Shown: piece by piece, positions 21,503-35,235 of the stretch
How positions within the stretch are numbered: position 1 is the stretch's first letter
Layout: each line of letters opens with the position of its first letter
Assembly (NCBI GenBank): GCA_014529385.2
Contig: CM043945.1
Coordinates: 188,001 to 252,000 of the forward strand
From: Adiantum capillus-veneris
Lineage: Eukaryota; Streptophyta; Polypodiopsida; Polypodiales; Pteridaceae
Direction: 5' to 3'
DNA: 64,000 nt
The notes under the pieces: model-generated
The model's database searches: none
Told to the model about the DNA's origin: nothing
Seen by the model: the letters and a program-made list of their open reading frames with translations, nothing else
Program-made: the position numbers and the translations under genes

Positions 21503-22680
21503 AGCCTTTTGGATGGGAACACATCTTGGCTACTCTGGACGTGTGCGTCGTGGAGGACGCTCCCACAACAAAGTTTTGTGATGAAAATGGCTATGATGTC
21601 GTTCTTTATTTTGCAGTGAGTGTAATCCAGGAAAACAAAGAGATCCAGACATCAACAAGCTCTCGAAATAAGGAGCAAACAAAGAAATGTGGAGAATCAA
21701 AAGATGAAGAAGACGACGAGTTCTATGACTTTGTAGAACACTTCGAGCTTCATGAAGATCAACGACCCGGGAATCAATGTCATCGCTACACGAATAAAGT
21801 GCATCAAAAGTGGATTCCAAAGTCCTCGGTGAAGACACATCCACCACAATCATCCTCATACATGGCTCCTAATAAGGATGCAAAGACTCATCTAGGAGGA
21901 ATACGACCAGAGCAACGAGCTAACAATGCTCTAATCAATGGGCAAGAAAAGTCCTCCAAGAAACTACCACCCACGAGAAAACAGACTGTAACTTTCCACT
22001 ACCATCCAAAAAATCAAGGGAAAGTACAAGAAGTCAACCTTGCTGAGAATAGTAGCGATAGTGATGAATCTTACGACATCCCCTATCATCAACTCAGGAC
22101 ATCACTATCACCAACCCCTTCAGCAACATCCATGATAGGTCAAAAGAACAGGAAAACAAGTCAAAGCCAAAAAGCTCGACAAATCTGGATACCAAAAAGC
22201 CAGATCGGCCAAAAATAGATATGGATCAAGAAGACAAAGATCTCTAATGACAAATCACAAGATCCAACACCAAAACAAAAATAAGGAAAGCATGCACAAA
22301 CGGGTAAGAATATTACAAAGTCGCAAGCTTTCACAACTCAGGTTTGGCTCCAAAGAAGTTGATTCAAGCACAAAAAAGTCAGGAATTCATTTGGATTCCA
22401 AAACAACCACATTATCAACTTTCAAAGCCTAAATCCCGTCCCCAACCAAGCGTACAAGGCTGAAGCAAAGACCACTGTTGACTCACACAACAAAAAGGGG
22501 ATCCCAAAGAAGTCTCTTCAAACACAAACGAAGCACGGGCAAGTATGGGTTCCCAAACGAGAGCCAGCAACAAAACAGCCAATAATCGCAAAGAAATGGG
22601 TCCCAAAGAAGAACAACAAAACTGTTGTCAGTGCATCACCACTTGAATTCTTACAATTCTTCCTACGATTACAGTACAGT
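21442..22680 (+). pseudogene. Polyprotein tail with repeated WIPK/WVPK motifs
   Basis: ORF 21442-22218 is acidic, then basic and Gln/Lys-rich (EFYDFVEHFELHEDQ, KQTVTFHYHPKNQGK). It contains the short motifs QKWIPKSS and RQIWIPKSQ; further copies follow across frame changes as FIWIPKQ, QVWVPKRE and KKWVPKKN up to a stop near 22680. This gives at least five W-(I/V)-P-K repeats. I recognise no domain. Because it directly follows the protease in the same order, it is probably part of the polyprotein or an extra ORF of this family. Confidence 0.55.
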
Positions 22681-24129
22681 TAGAAGAGAGCAAGTCGCTT
22701 CAATCAAGCAACGATACAGGAGCTTCAAAGACCATTACATTGCTTAGAATAGGAAGCCTCGCCAACAAATGCCAATAAGAAAATTGCTTATACCCACATC
22801 TTGCACAACATAAATCTTTTCCATGCATTGACTGTGTATGCATAATAGGGCTACATTACAAGGCCTACATAGGCACAACTTTTAATTGCCCAAGCACAAC
22901 ATATACCCTTTGCGATACCCTGTCGTAAAGGATGACTCCAAATAGGAAGGGGGAGGCATTCTGAATGCGGACCTAACATTATGACTATTAGAGGGCAATG
23001 TTTTGTGAGATGCATTGAATTTTTGCGTTTTATTGTGATAATTTTTTGACGAAATTTAGAGTATATGCCCTCATAGTAGTGTTACATAGGAGTATGGGGA
23101 CAAAATCCATATATGTGCCCCTAGGGACATGTGTATAGTGTACATAGCATTTAGATTTATATTTGAATGACTTTTCTTTTGTTAAGTTGTTTTAAGATTT
23201 TCTTTGTTTATTATTAAGAAAAAATAAAAAATCCATAATCCACATGACGAAAAGACTGACGAGAGCCTGAGCACTACAAAGAGAAGAAGGTACAAGGAAA
23301 CGATGAAACTTCACGAAGTATGTCTCAGCAGCCACTACAATAGCCGAAGAACGTGTCACAAAGCAGTGTCAACATGCAACCGACAAGTCATACAAATCAG
23401 AGTCGAGTAGCTAAGCCACAAAATGAGTGAGGTGTTAGTCCCAAAGCTTCAAGTAATATTCTCTGTGGTCTAAGCGTCTTATCTATTCTAGGTACTGCTC
23501 AAGCTGGAAGATTTGAGCATATTTACGTTGTGTCGCTCATGCTGGTATAGGTGAGCAAAAGAGTCTAAGTACCTAAGTCTGGTGAAGTGAAGGAGAAGGT
23601 CCAAAAGACACTCACATACTGAGCACATTGAGAAACGAGTGAGAAACTTCTACATCGAAAACCCTTCTTGGAAAGGTGGAAGCTATTGAGACATCTTTTG
23701 ATGTCACATGTGCTACATTTATTCGTCGAAACACCCATCATCTCCTTTTTTTCACATTGCATGCTTTTGTTGACAAATTTCTCATATGCATATAGAGTGT
23801 CCCATAATTGGCACTCATCAGGCACTCTTTCTGTGTTTCACCCAAGCACACACCTTTCATGAACATGTACTTCACGTTCAACTGCTCAACTTCAATAAGA
23901 GCGTATACCAAAGGCATTTTTTCCCATCGGTTTTTTTTCCCTTTGGTCATCCAGGTTTTAGACCCTAATCTAAAGACACCTATCAACATCCTCTTGTACA
24001 TATTCCTTCTACATCAACAATAAGGAAATGCTACTCAAATCAATTGACAAATGAATTGGAGCACCAATTTCTGATCATAGCATACTTCTCCTCAATGGCG
24101 AGTCGAAGAATGGCCTACAATGACAAAGA
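22681..24129. other. Non-coding stretch between gag-protease and helicase fragment
   Basis: A purine-rich AGGAAGGGGGAGGCATT near 22946 resembles a polypurine tract but is not followed by a convincing LTR. Open frames on the - strand at 23565-24001 have no recognisable motif. Confidence 0.4.
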
Positions 24130-24735
<606 letters not shown>

Positions 24736-24737
24736 CG

Positions 24738-24750
24738 CGGAAGGGGGGAA
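24738..24750 (+). other. Polypurine tract
   Basis: CGGAAGGGGGGAA immediately before TGTTGACC. Position and composition fit the plus-strand primer of an LTR retrotransposon. Confidence 0.7.
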
Positions 24751-25260
24751 TGTTGACCGCTGGGTCAACAAGACAACATAACTCAAGTTTCGTACCAAAG
24801 TCTTATCTTTTGTGAGTTATAAAATGCTGCGGATTATGGCTATAAACATCATTTGTAATGAGTAGTTATTCTAGTTTCAGAAGCCGGGTGCAATGGCACT
24901 TCCAGATTGTAAATACAAAGCCATTTGACCCTTTCAACCCCATTTTTGGTTAAACCTAAGGTAGCCTTAGTATATAAGGTACCTAGGTCATTTTGTAAAA
25001 GAGGATGAAGACTTTTATCATAATCAAACTTTAGCGTTTCCGTCTACTGTGTGTGAGAGAGAAAGAGAGTGAGTGTGAGCTTCATCCTCTTGCTACGCCG
25101 TGCTCGCTCAACACATTGGAGATCCGACTGCACCATTGTTGTAGGCTCGAGGAGAGCTACGCGACAACGCCAAGCATTCCACACGAGATGAAGCGCACAC
25201 GCCGACGCATCTACGAGCTATTTGTGGCCGTAAGTGTATCAAACGATGTCTGTTTTTTGC
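24751..25260 (+). mobile_element. LTR (3' LTR by position), right end uncertain
   Basis: Starts TGTTGACCGCTGGGTCAACA after a polypurine tract. TATATAAGG at 24971-24979 lies 220 bases in. The stretch AGCCGGG...CTTCCAGATTGTA and the region around TATA resemble the repeats at 8831 and 37232. The right end is not defined by a second copy; about 25260 is an estimate. Confidence 0.6.
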
Positions 25261-26036
25261 ATGCTAGTAGTCTATAGAATCGTGGAGACATAAGCTACGC
25301 ATAGGTAGTCATAAATTTCAGTTTCGGGCACTTTCAAAATTCTGCTCTGTCATCCTACGCGTTTTCCGCAAATGGGTTTAGAGTGAGGTTTTGAGTGTAG
25401 AAGCTTATGGATAGGTGTATCCTAGTGAGGGATGGTGTTCCTTAAGTTTCATACGAATCTGGCATGATTAGGTGAGTTACCTTCCGTATGTGTGTATGTG
25501 GCTAGGTGGTGTAGTTGAGAGCAGTGAGGTTCTTGATTGTGGTTTAGTTGGCCTTCCAGAGTGTTGTATGTGTAGGATGGTCTCAGCCTGACGAGCTAAA
25601 GAGATTTCCTCCGTGTGCCTATCATGTCATTTGTGTCCTCGATTGACATTATGTTGATCTAGGTAGTGTTCGCATGCACTTCATGGGTGTGTGAGTCTCT
25701 CCCGTCCAACATATGAGGATCTTCTACTGTGGTTGGATGGGCTTTCATGGCACTGACGGCCATATCTTTCTGTTATAATTCCAAATCTTGTGGGATAGTA
25801 GCTATCTCTTCTTTTTCCTTTAATACCATACTAGTGATTTTAAGAATCTCCCAATTCCCACTTTTAAAATGAGCTTAATATTTGATCACATGGCTAGATC
25901 TTAGCCAAAGTTTGGAGAGCATGGCTCAAAAGATCTTTTCAAGCAATGCATTGTGGAAGAATTTGGCCTCATAAAATAATTTGAGATTTGTCCATGTGGC
26001 CAAATCTTTGAGAAATTGATGATTCCCAAATTGGCT
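25261..26036. other. No gene recognised
   Basis: Contains one further CATCCTACGCG half-motif at about 25350, as in the 16437-17430 array; otherwise featureless. Confidence 0.4.
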
Positions 26037-27560
26037 CTAAAGTCTCAAACTCTCTAAAATGGTGTTCGTTGATGGATCCTGCTGCGTATCTTGGCCTTTA
26101 GATTTATCCGTCTCTTGATTTGTAGGTGGTGTTGGAAACACTTGGTCGACTGTTTTCTTTGGCATCTCTATTGTTTTCTCAATCTTATCTCTATTTGATG
26201 TTGATGGGATGTTTTTGGTATGGATTCCCAAAGCATCCACACAACCCTTCTCTTGTATCTCTTTCCCTTCAGTGTAAGTCTTGTCAGTCTCCTTGGATTT
26301 GGTAGAATCATTAGATGATTCAAGTTCATCGACGCATCGTCGCTTGGACTCTTGTTGCTCCCTTTGCTCTGATTTGCATTTGAGCTCCTCTCTAATACTT
26401 TTCCGCATTTTTTTGGTGGCTTCTAAATCTACTTTAGCCGCTCTTATTTTCTATTGCTTGATTTTCTCTAGTCTTTCTGCTTTTCTTTGCTCTAGCGGCT
26501 TATCTTGTTCACTTTCTCCTTCGCTCCCTCTTTTTGTCCTTTCTCTTTTTACGGAGCTCCACTCTTATTTCCATGTACCTTCATGCTTGAGAGATCGGAA
26601 TGGGATCGCTATGCTCACTTGATCTTCTTTTTAGTCGAACCTTGCAGATTGTATAATCTTGTTTTCCTTTCAACTACTTTTCTTTGTTGTCTGAGGACTT
26701 CTATTTGGAAGGTGTATCTTCGCTCAATTTATGTCCAACTTGGTTTCTTCATTGTTGGACTTCTTTCTCCTTGAGCTTTTCCCAATGGATTTCTTCTTTG
26801 GAGGTTGTGCTATAGAGGGTCCCGCCACTGGTTTAACTACACGTTTGGAATTATGGATCAACTCTAGTTGCATCTCTGTAAGTGGTAGACCATCGATCAT
26901 ATCTAACACTTGATAGAAAATCCCTGTCAATATTGGTCCACCGTTCATGTATGTTTTGTTGCGATCACTATTTTTCAATTTGCCTCCACTAGATTTTCTA
27001 GAATATACGTTCCTAGATTGCATTTTATGGTCCTTTTCTCTAATAGCCTCCATCACCATCGCAATGTGTAGGCTATGCTTTGTACACCTTAGTGGTTTTT
27101 TTATTTTTAGCTGTTATACAATGAGTTAGAGTGGCAGTTTTGTCCCTGAGTACACCAGGTCTTCATAGTTGAACGTATTCCCTTGTTGCCTCACAAAATC
27201 TTTATCACTATCAATAGCCTTTGTCTTTCGGAGAAAATTATGGTTTCTTGGTGTCAAGTGTAATGCGTGATTTATCATATTCAAAGTGATTCAGACTTTG
27301 ACTTTGCTCCATATTTGTCAGTCAATACTACCTCCCCGTTGTATTGGATTGACAACATCAGCTCATGGGCCCATTGGAAGTTCATTTCCCATGATGTAGC
27401 CAAAAAAAAGTGACCATTTGGAGACATCTTGATCCCTCAATCACTTCTTGTTGTCAGTGTAAATTCTAGAGCTCCTTAAGGAATATGGTTGTCTTTACTT
27501 TTGTTCCATTGGCATCTTTAAACCTTCCAATGAAGATATTTGTTGGGATTTGTGTCAGGT
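26037..27560 (-). pseudogene. Broken unrecognised coding region, charged C-terminus
   Basis: On the - strand the pieces read, N to C: NIFIGRFKDANGTKVKTTIF, NFQWAHELMLSIQYNGEVVL, KDFVRQQGNTFNYEDLVYSG, then ORF 27059-26724 (MVMEAIREKDHKMQSRNVYS, GPILTGIFYQVLDMIDGLPL, PPKKKSIGKSSRRKKSNNEE) and, after stops, a Lys/Glu/Arg-rich coil ending in ORF 26408-26037 (REELKCKSEQREQQESKRRC). Several stops and frame changes separate them. I recognise no family. The basic linker and charged coil resemble retroelement Gag tails such as 19780-19920, but no knuckle or protease is present, so a captured host gene is equally possible. Confidence 0.5.
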
Positions 27561-28439
27561 CCTCATCTAATACATGTGCTTTTTCATTTGATGAAATCTC
27601 TATTACCTAGTAGGGTAGGGCTTCCCACTGCTTCCTATGTCATTTGCCAGGCATTTTGTGATCAAAAAATCCAAAAATTAGCTCTAGAAGTTGGCCAACA
27701 AAAGTCAAAAAATGCAAACTTTGACCATGAATTTATAATTGAGTATAGCTTGATCAAAACAAGTCCAATTTAGCACTAGACTTGTACTGAGCCACAAAAC
27801 TGTTGAAGCCACAAAAATGGCTCACATCAAAATTCTAGTAAATGAAATATAACTTTTGTATATGACATCAAAATTACATGAAACTTCTCAATTATCGGTT
27901 CAAGATATGAAAAAAGTTTCTAATACACAATTTACATGAAAAGCTCAAAAATAAAAAATTTACTTTCATGAAATTAGTAAAGTTTACATAACTACGCTTC
28001 GTTACTTAACTTGGAGAAGTAAAAAATATTGACAATCTTTGTATATGGGTTAAAAAAGCGTGGTACATCTATCACATACCTATTGAGGGACTTTTCAAAG
28101 AAATTTGGGCCTACTTAACAATGATTTGATTTACTTTCAAAAGAAAATAAAATTTATTTTTTCCATCTGCACAAATTAGTCGTAGAAGATGGCAATGGAA
28201 AGACACCTTAAGATCTTCATTTAGCTCTGTACTATTTTTTATCAACTCATATTGAGTGTTGGTCATAATTCCCTGAAACCATTTTCTATTTAGATAACTA
28301 ATATAATGTTGGAGATATTTTTACAAAAGCCTAAAAAATCCACAAAAGTGGCTAATTTTTTACAGGACTAGTGTTAGTCTAAACTTTACCAGTGCATCTA
28401 GGCTAGCTACAAGCAGTAGGGTAAATTTCTATAGGCAAC
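27561..28439. other. No gene recognised
   Basis: AT-rich sequence with short, featureless open frames. Confidence 0.4.
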
Positions 28440-29665
28440 ATTTGGCTCAAGGGGTCATGGATTGCGATCATCTTCAACAACATTTTGGAGTTCTGGTGAC
28501 ACCATCTGATTAAGAATGATGCGGGGATGCTATGGTTTACTTCTCCTTGGATTTGGATCACTGGTAGGATTTTATGCCAAATTTTGGAACTTTTTTTTGA
28601 CTTAGAGATTTTTGGCATTTTTGCAAGGATTTTGAAATCCAAATGACTTGAAACTCTAGCGTTATGTTATCCTTGATGGTTGAGAATAGTTGATGTTCTT
28701 TGTGCTTGGTCAGCCTTCAGGGGGTCATGATCACGATCCATGTTGGGCAGCATTATGGGATGAAACTTTTGGCACTTGTTCCTATTGTCTACCCTAACAC
28801 ACTAGTGAAGTTATTTTCAAATTTGGACAAGTTTATCTCTTGTTTCCCCAGTCTCCCAAGTTATGGCCTAATTTGGTCTAACTTTGCCATAAGTGTTTTG
28901 GTTGGCATCTTTGATATGTGATGATGATCAATTTGCTTAACATTTGTCCCATGTTATGATTTGGGGTTGAAGAAGTTCTCAAATCCCAACTGTCTGTTGA
29001 ATTTCAACTTAATTGCAATTTGTGTGGACCCTCTAGACCTTCTGATAAGTTTGATTCATTTTGCAAGAATTTCTTAGCATTCCTTAAGTTACGACAAGTT
29101 CATAATTCTAGTGGATTTCAAAACTCTGTTTAAGACCACAATTCTTGCACTTGAGACCTTGACATCACTAATTCTAACAATTGAACCCAATGGCATGTCC
29201 AAACACTGAAAAGTTTTCATATTTCACAACCATTTTCCACTGCATACATTTTAAACTCAGTCTTTGCCAAATCTTAATTTGACACCATTTTGTATCAAAC
29301 CTTGGGGTTAGCTTCTTGACATGTTTCATAAGCTTAGGGTCCACCTTTTATTGAATTTAAGTCAAATTTTCTAGTTGTGGGTAATCATGACGCTTTGGAG
29401 ACTGCAATCCCATTCTTTCTTGGTTTTTTGTGATTTCCATGACCATTTTATCCCATATTTGCAAGGTTTACTTCCCAATGCATGGTCAAACTTTCTATTT
29501 TGAAATTTCTAGGTTCGGAGCATGTTGGGGTCATGAATCGCGATCCATGGTCAAATTTTTTTTATTATTTGTAATCACAACATAGTTTAGGCGCTTTTGC
29601 TAGTAATTTTTGGCATCACTTTCTTTTTTCAAAAGTAGGATGGGAGTCATGGATTGTGAGCCATG
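28440..29665. repeat. Dispersed series of a TCATGGATCGCGATCCATG-like motif
   Basis: GGGGTCATGGATTGCGATC at 28451, GGGTCATGATCACGATCCATG-like (20 bases from 28722) at 28721, GGTAATCATGACGC near 29379, GGGGTCATGAATCGCGATCC at 29527 and GGAGTCATGGATTGTGAGCC at 29643. The centre approaches the palindrome ATGGATCGCGATCCAT. Spacings (270, 658, 148, 116) are compatible with a decayed 115-150-bp unit. No gene is seen in the stretch. Confidence 0.55.
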
Positions 29666-29966
29666 TTCCAACACCCTTGTTAACTGAGATTGCACATCGT
29701 GATTCTGCACATTGAGTGGAGTCCCTAGGTGAAAAACTTATTGAAATTTGGACCTCATTTGAATGCTCAAAAAGTCCCTTAACACTTCACTCAATTTTGA
29801 CTTGGTTTTGATTGATTCTATTTTGTGATTTCTTTTGTGCATCTTGGATCATGCATAATTGTTCTTGTAATGATAAGAAACATACTTGTGAAATCCTATG
29901 TTGCATGAGTTTCTCAAGTGGCTATAGTAGGAAAAACTATGGTAGGGAGCTCTAGGTCACAAAGAT

Positions 29967-31099
<1,133 letters not shown>

Positions 31100-31267
31100 C
31101 CTCATTATTAGGAGGATTATTCCCATGTGCATTGTATATACGCCCATCACTCTAGGGCTATCTTATCTTTCCATTGTACACCAAGTAAAACACTCTCTAT
31201 TGTGTGCCTTGAGATTCCTTCATCTTCTCCAAGTTGTGTGTGTTTTCCTACAACCCTAATTCCAACA
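31100..31267 (+). mobile_element. Right part of a Ty1/copia 5' LTR
   Basis: Ends CCAACA at 31267, directly before a primer-binding site and upstream of a copia gag. A TATA-like TGTATATACG lies at about 31134. The left end is not determined. Confidence 0.55.
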
Positions 31268-31268
31268 A

Positions 31269-31280
31269 TTGGAATCAGAG
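31269..31280 (+). other. Primer-binding site (initiator Met tRNA), one mismatch
   Basis: TTGGAATCAGAG matches the TTGGTATCAGAG consensus at all but one base and lies between a CA-ending LTR and gag. Confidence 0.7.
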
Positions 31281-31628
31281 TAGGTTGCGTCCTCCTAGGC
31301 TTAATCGCCAGCATCTCTAGTACATGCCTGCTCACTTTCTCCAATTTCTGTGATCTTTGTGAGCATTAGCAGGTCAAAAAATATTATGGGAAAGATTGTA
31401 GAGCCCGGTCTGCTCAGAATTTGGATTTGGGCTTATTTCGGCCTCTGTTTCCACTACAAGCAGTATTGCACAAGACATTTTGTCATTTTGTGCAAATTTT
31501 TTGTCAGTGTCATTTTTTGCATAATAGGACCCTTGCAATCTTCTACAATTTGTGATATATAGAAAGTATTCTTCCCGATTAGTTTCTCCTCTTTATGGCA
31601 GTTTTCACATTAGGTGTAGGCATTTGCC

Positions 31629-32130
31629 ATGGCCATCAACAACAAAGATGTGTTCAAAATGTTTGCTACTGAGGACAGATTGGATGGGGACAATTACCCT
31701 ATGTGGTCTTACATGATGCAACATGTCCTTGTGTCAAAGGGTGTTTGGAACATTGTACAGGGCATTGTTGTACATCTTGGTTCTGAGGATGTAGGTGATG
31801 TTGAGGATGTTGCAGGTTTGGTGACAGAATTGCTCCTACTACCGAAGTTGTTTTGCTACCTTCGAACAAGCTTGTTGGTATGTAAAAGATGTGTAGGCTC
31901 ATGTATTGATTGTGTCGCCTATGAAGTGCACTATTACTCCTCACATTTATTCAACAAAATTTGCAAAATAGGCTTGGGATATTCTGGTGTCTTTATGCAA
32001 GTGGCAATTAGGTAAAAATTGCACTACTACATAAAGAGCTCGAGTCAAAGCTTATGCATGAGGAAGATGACATGGACACTTTTGTTACGGGTGTTAAGGA
32101 TATCAATGAGATAACTATTTTTGCAAGTGA
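31629..32130 (+). pseudogene. Ty1/copia Gag N-terminus
   Basis: ATG 31629 starts MAINNKDVFKMFATEDRLDG then DNYPMWSYMMQHVLVSKGVW and NIVQG, the typical beginning of plant copia Gag (F-x-L-DG-x-NY-x-W...M), 350 bases after a primer site. Beyond about residue 50 the frame is disturbed; pieces such as SSQSLCMRKM follow in other frames up to about 32130. The zinc-knuckle half appears 3.1 kb later at 35236, so Gag was split by a large insertion or rearrangement. Confidence 0.8.
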
Positions 32131-34867
32131 CCTCATTTCTGTCAGTTCCCTTGTAGACTATTCTTGATGATTTTCCAAATTCTTACTAGACTCGTTATAA
32201 TTATTATTAGCATTACCATTGTAAATACCATTTATTGTCTCCTTTTTGCATGTATGAAATTTTCAATTAGTTCTTCATCTCATTGTGTTTATTTTTAGCC
32301 TACTTTGCCAAATCGTAACTCTCTTGTGCTTAAAACGCATGTAGTTTGGATCTTTTATAAAGCTCTTGAAATTTTTTTGATTTTCAAATTTTTTATAGCC
32401 TTGCTAGTCTTTGGTTTGAAGCTCATCATTATCCTTATATTAGGTGTGTGTGTGTGTGTGTGTGTGTAAATAACTGTGTAGGGACCATTTCTTTGTCTTT
32501 TGGAGTATTTTTTTATTTTAGGCTAATCAAAAATTGGGGCAACTGGTGGAGATTTGAGAAGGGAAATGCCACTCTTTAATGCTACCAGCTATCCATTCTT
32601 GGCCAGACACTCGTCATATGCTCGCAACGGTGCCGAGTCACGATTGCTCCCCACACCGATCCTTCTCATCAATCGTTATTGCAACTTTGAGGAAGCCCGT
32701 GCCCCTCATCACCACTAGATTTCTCATCTCTTGATTGTGAATCATAGGCTAGCTTGTTCCCTGGACTCTGTATTATATATTGTCTATACTGCCAATGTTG
32801 AACCCGCCTTGTCATCACCTTATATCAGTTTGCTCCTCCTCGCCATCAAAGCATGCTCACTACTCGCCTCGCGGTGCCCTCATCCTCTGCATGTCCTCTT
32901 GGTTCACCAACCTAGCTATCTGTGGTCATTTTCAGAATGATTGTCTATCATTAAAATTTTCCCTGGCTCCAGGTTAGAAGTAATGTAGTGGCCCCTCATC
33001 AAAAACCTGAAGAGGGTGCAGCTCACAACTCGACAAGCCCAAGGCAGGAAGGCTTGCCTCGACCATTTGTGATTTTCCTGAATTACAAGGTTCTCTACTC
33101 TCGGCCTCTCCCTAACTGAGCATCAAGCATTGTTCTCAACTTCTTGCCTACTAGTTGAATGGAGCCATCACGCTGCTCTCAAACACGTTGTAGGGAAACA
33201 AACAAACTGGAACACCTCTATAGTGATGTCACCCAAGAGCGTTGAAAGAGCACTAAAACAACACCAAAAGATTTCAAAAATCCATTTGAAACACCACTAA
33301 TCCAGCAAGAGTAGTCCCCTTGGGAATTTATTGGTCGTCGCCCACCCAAGAGACTATGTCACATAGGAGCAAAACCCTGCCAAAGCATGGATTTACAGCA
33401 CACGCCACCCAATGCATATGAATACAAGGGCCTCCCCTTTCACCATTGAACATCACAAACCCACAACTTCGACATCAATTCCACAATTCATACATACATG
33501 CCCTCCAAATTTGTCTGCACACAATTTGCCACTAGGCTACCATAGCCATCACCCTGCAGAGAACTAGTCGTAACCTGAAGAGCACAAGTCCAATTGGGGC
33601 ATTTTAAAGCTTGAGATAAATATTGAAAAATTAATATAAATAAAGGAAATATGACCAAATTTAAATCTACATTCCGCTACATGCAAAATTGATGCGAATT
33701 GGGAGCTGTCCCAACACGACTACGCGTAGAGTAGGCAAGGCGGGGCAAAAACTGCAACAGAAACCATCAAGGAGGAACAACGAGCTCAAACCTGAAATTT
33801 TCTGGAGTTTGGCTGAACTTTTTAAATTTTTTACATGAATTTAAGTTATATACAAGTCTCCCTTAAAAGAACCTCTCACGGGCACTTACAGCAGCCCGAC
33901 AGTTGTCACTAGACTAGCGACTTGCAGTGCATGTACATGTGCTTGCTAAACCAAGATAAAAAACCCACAAAAAGAAATCCCACAAACACTTTTGACATCA
34001 AGCGTCATGTCTGTATGTAAAAATTTACAAAAAACGGAGTGTCAAAAATATGCTCAACAACGCAAGCCCTCACTGCGTACGAGCCCTCTACTTGGTGCCT
34101 ATTGCACTCCTCGCCTACACGCATTGCTTGTTGCCTGTGAGTTTGACACACGTAAAAAATTCCCCATTTTTAATATGCAAGTTTAATTGGAAATTCTTAT
34201 TTTGCAGCCGTTTCCACTACAAAGGGACATTTTCAAGGACTCACAGAACATCCCACGAGCTTCAAAACTCGTCCCTAGCAATTCCCTGTGAGCCTACAAT
34301 CTCAAGCCTTTTACTCTTGTATTTGGGGATCCAAACACAAGCTTCATACTCCTTCAAAAAGGCTACAAGCCAAAAGCACACCCAATGACACTAAACATTA
34401 TGCATGCCATACTTATGATCAAAAGCACCATGAACACGGGATCTAGACACTACCTATACGGCATGTATATGGTAAGACCTCCCATCATGAAGAGCACACA
34501 CACATGAGCATCAATTTTTTCTATAAGTGTATTTTTTTCCATTAGCCTTGAAGGTTGCATCCTCGACAAACTGGACCAATGACGAAGAACAACATGACGA
34601 CTACAACATGATGAACATGGATCACATTATGCTAAGGATGAATGATGAATCACTAACTACTACACTACCTTGTACACTTGCATGATGTATCCGAATGTGA
34701 GTCAAACATGATGTATCCGATTTAAGAACCATGTTTACGCATCCAAATGTGAACCCATGCACTTACCTAAGGATGCCTTGTATGAACAATGACCTATTGA
34801 ATCCATTGAGATCTAGGTATGATGAATCTTAGGCAATCCTAGGATGAAATTAGGTTTAAGGGGTGAT
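32131..34867. other. No gene recognised; splits the copia gag
   Basis: Contains (TG)n at 32441-32467 and one ACTACGCGTAGAGTAGG motif at about 33720. No transposase, RT or host coding could be supported. Confidence 0.45.
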
Positions 34868-35220
34868 TGTTAGGATTTAAACCTACTTCCATCCTATGCC
34901 TATGTGAAATACCCCTAAAGGTGCTACTCTCACACACTTTAGTGAAAAACATGCCTACACCTAGCATGCCATATGGAGCAGACACTTGTCCTGAAGCTCC
35001 TCATGCACATTACACCTAGCTACCTATATGGATGCATTAGCATCTACCACCTCCACTGCTTGCAAATATTAATCCATCTATAAATGGAGAAGCATTGTAC
35101 AAATAATTATCCCATCTATCAACCTACATATTTTGTTATTTTATACTTGGCTTGCTTACATCAATTTTAAATTAGTACATTAATGTATTGTCCTAATTAT
35201 GAATGCGAGTAATTATTTTC
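34868..35220 (+). mobile_element. LTR-like sequence, probably solo copia LTR
   Basis: Starts TGTTAGGATTTAAACC and has TATAAATGG at 35079, about 210 bases in, a normal copia promoter position. It abuts the resumed copia gag frame. The 3' end is uncertain: gag-like coding is visible from about 35236, so the end is placed just before. GTGAT occurs at 34863-34867 and 35278-35282, but the second would put the end in CAA, so I do not claim a target duplication. Confidence 0.5.
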
Positions 35221-35235
35221 CGCCCTAATCGAGCC

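Noticed and set aside
22940-22965. Polypurine tract and LTR start after the WIPK region
   Set aside because: The purine run is followed by no TG-start repeat that recurs elsewhere in the window.
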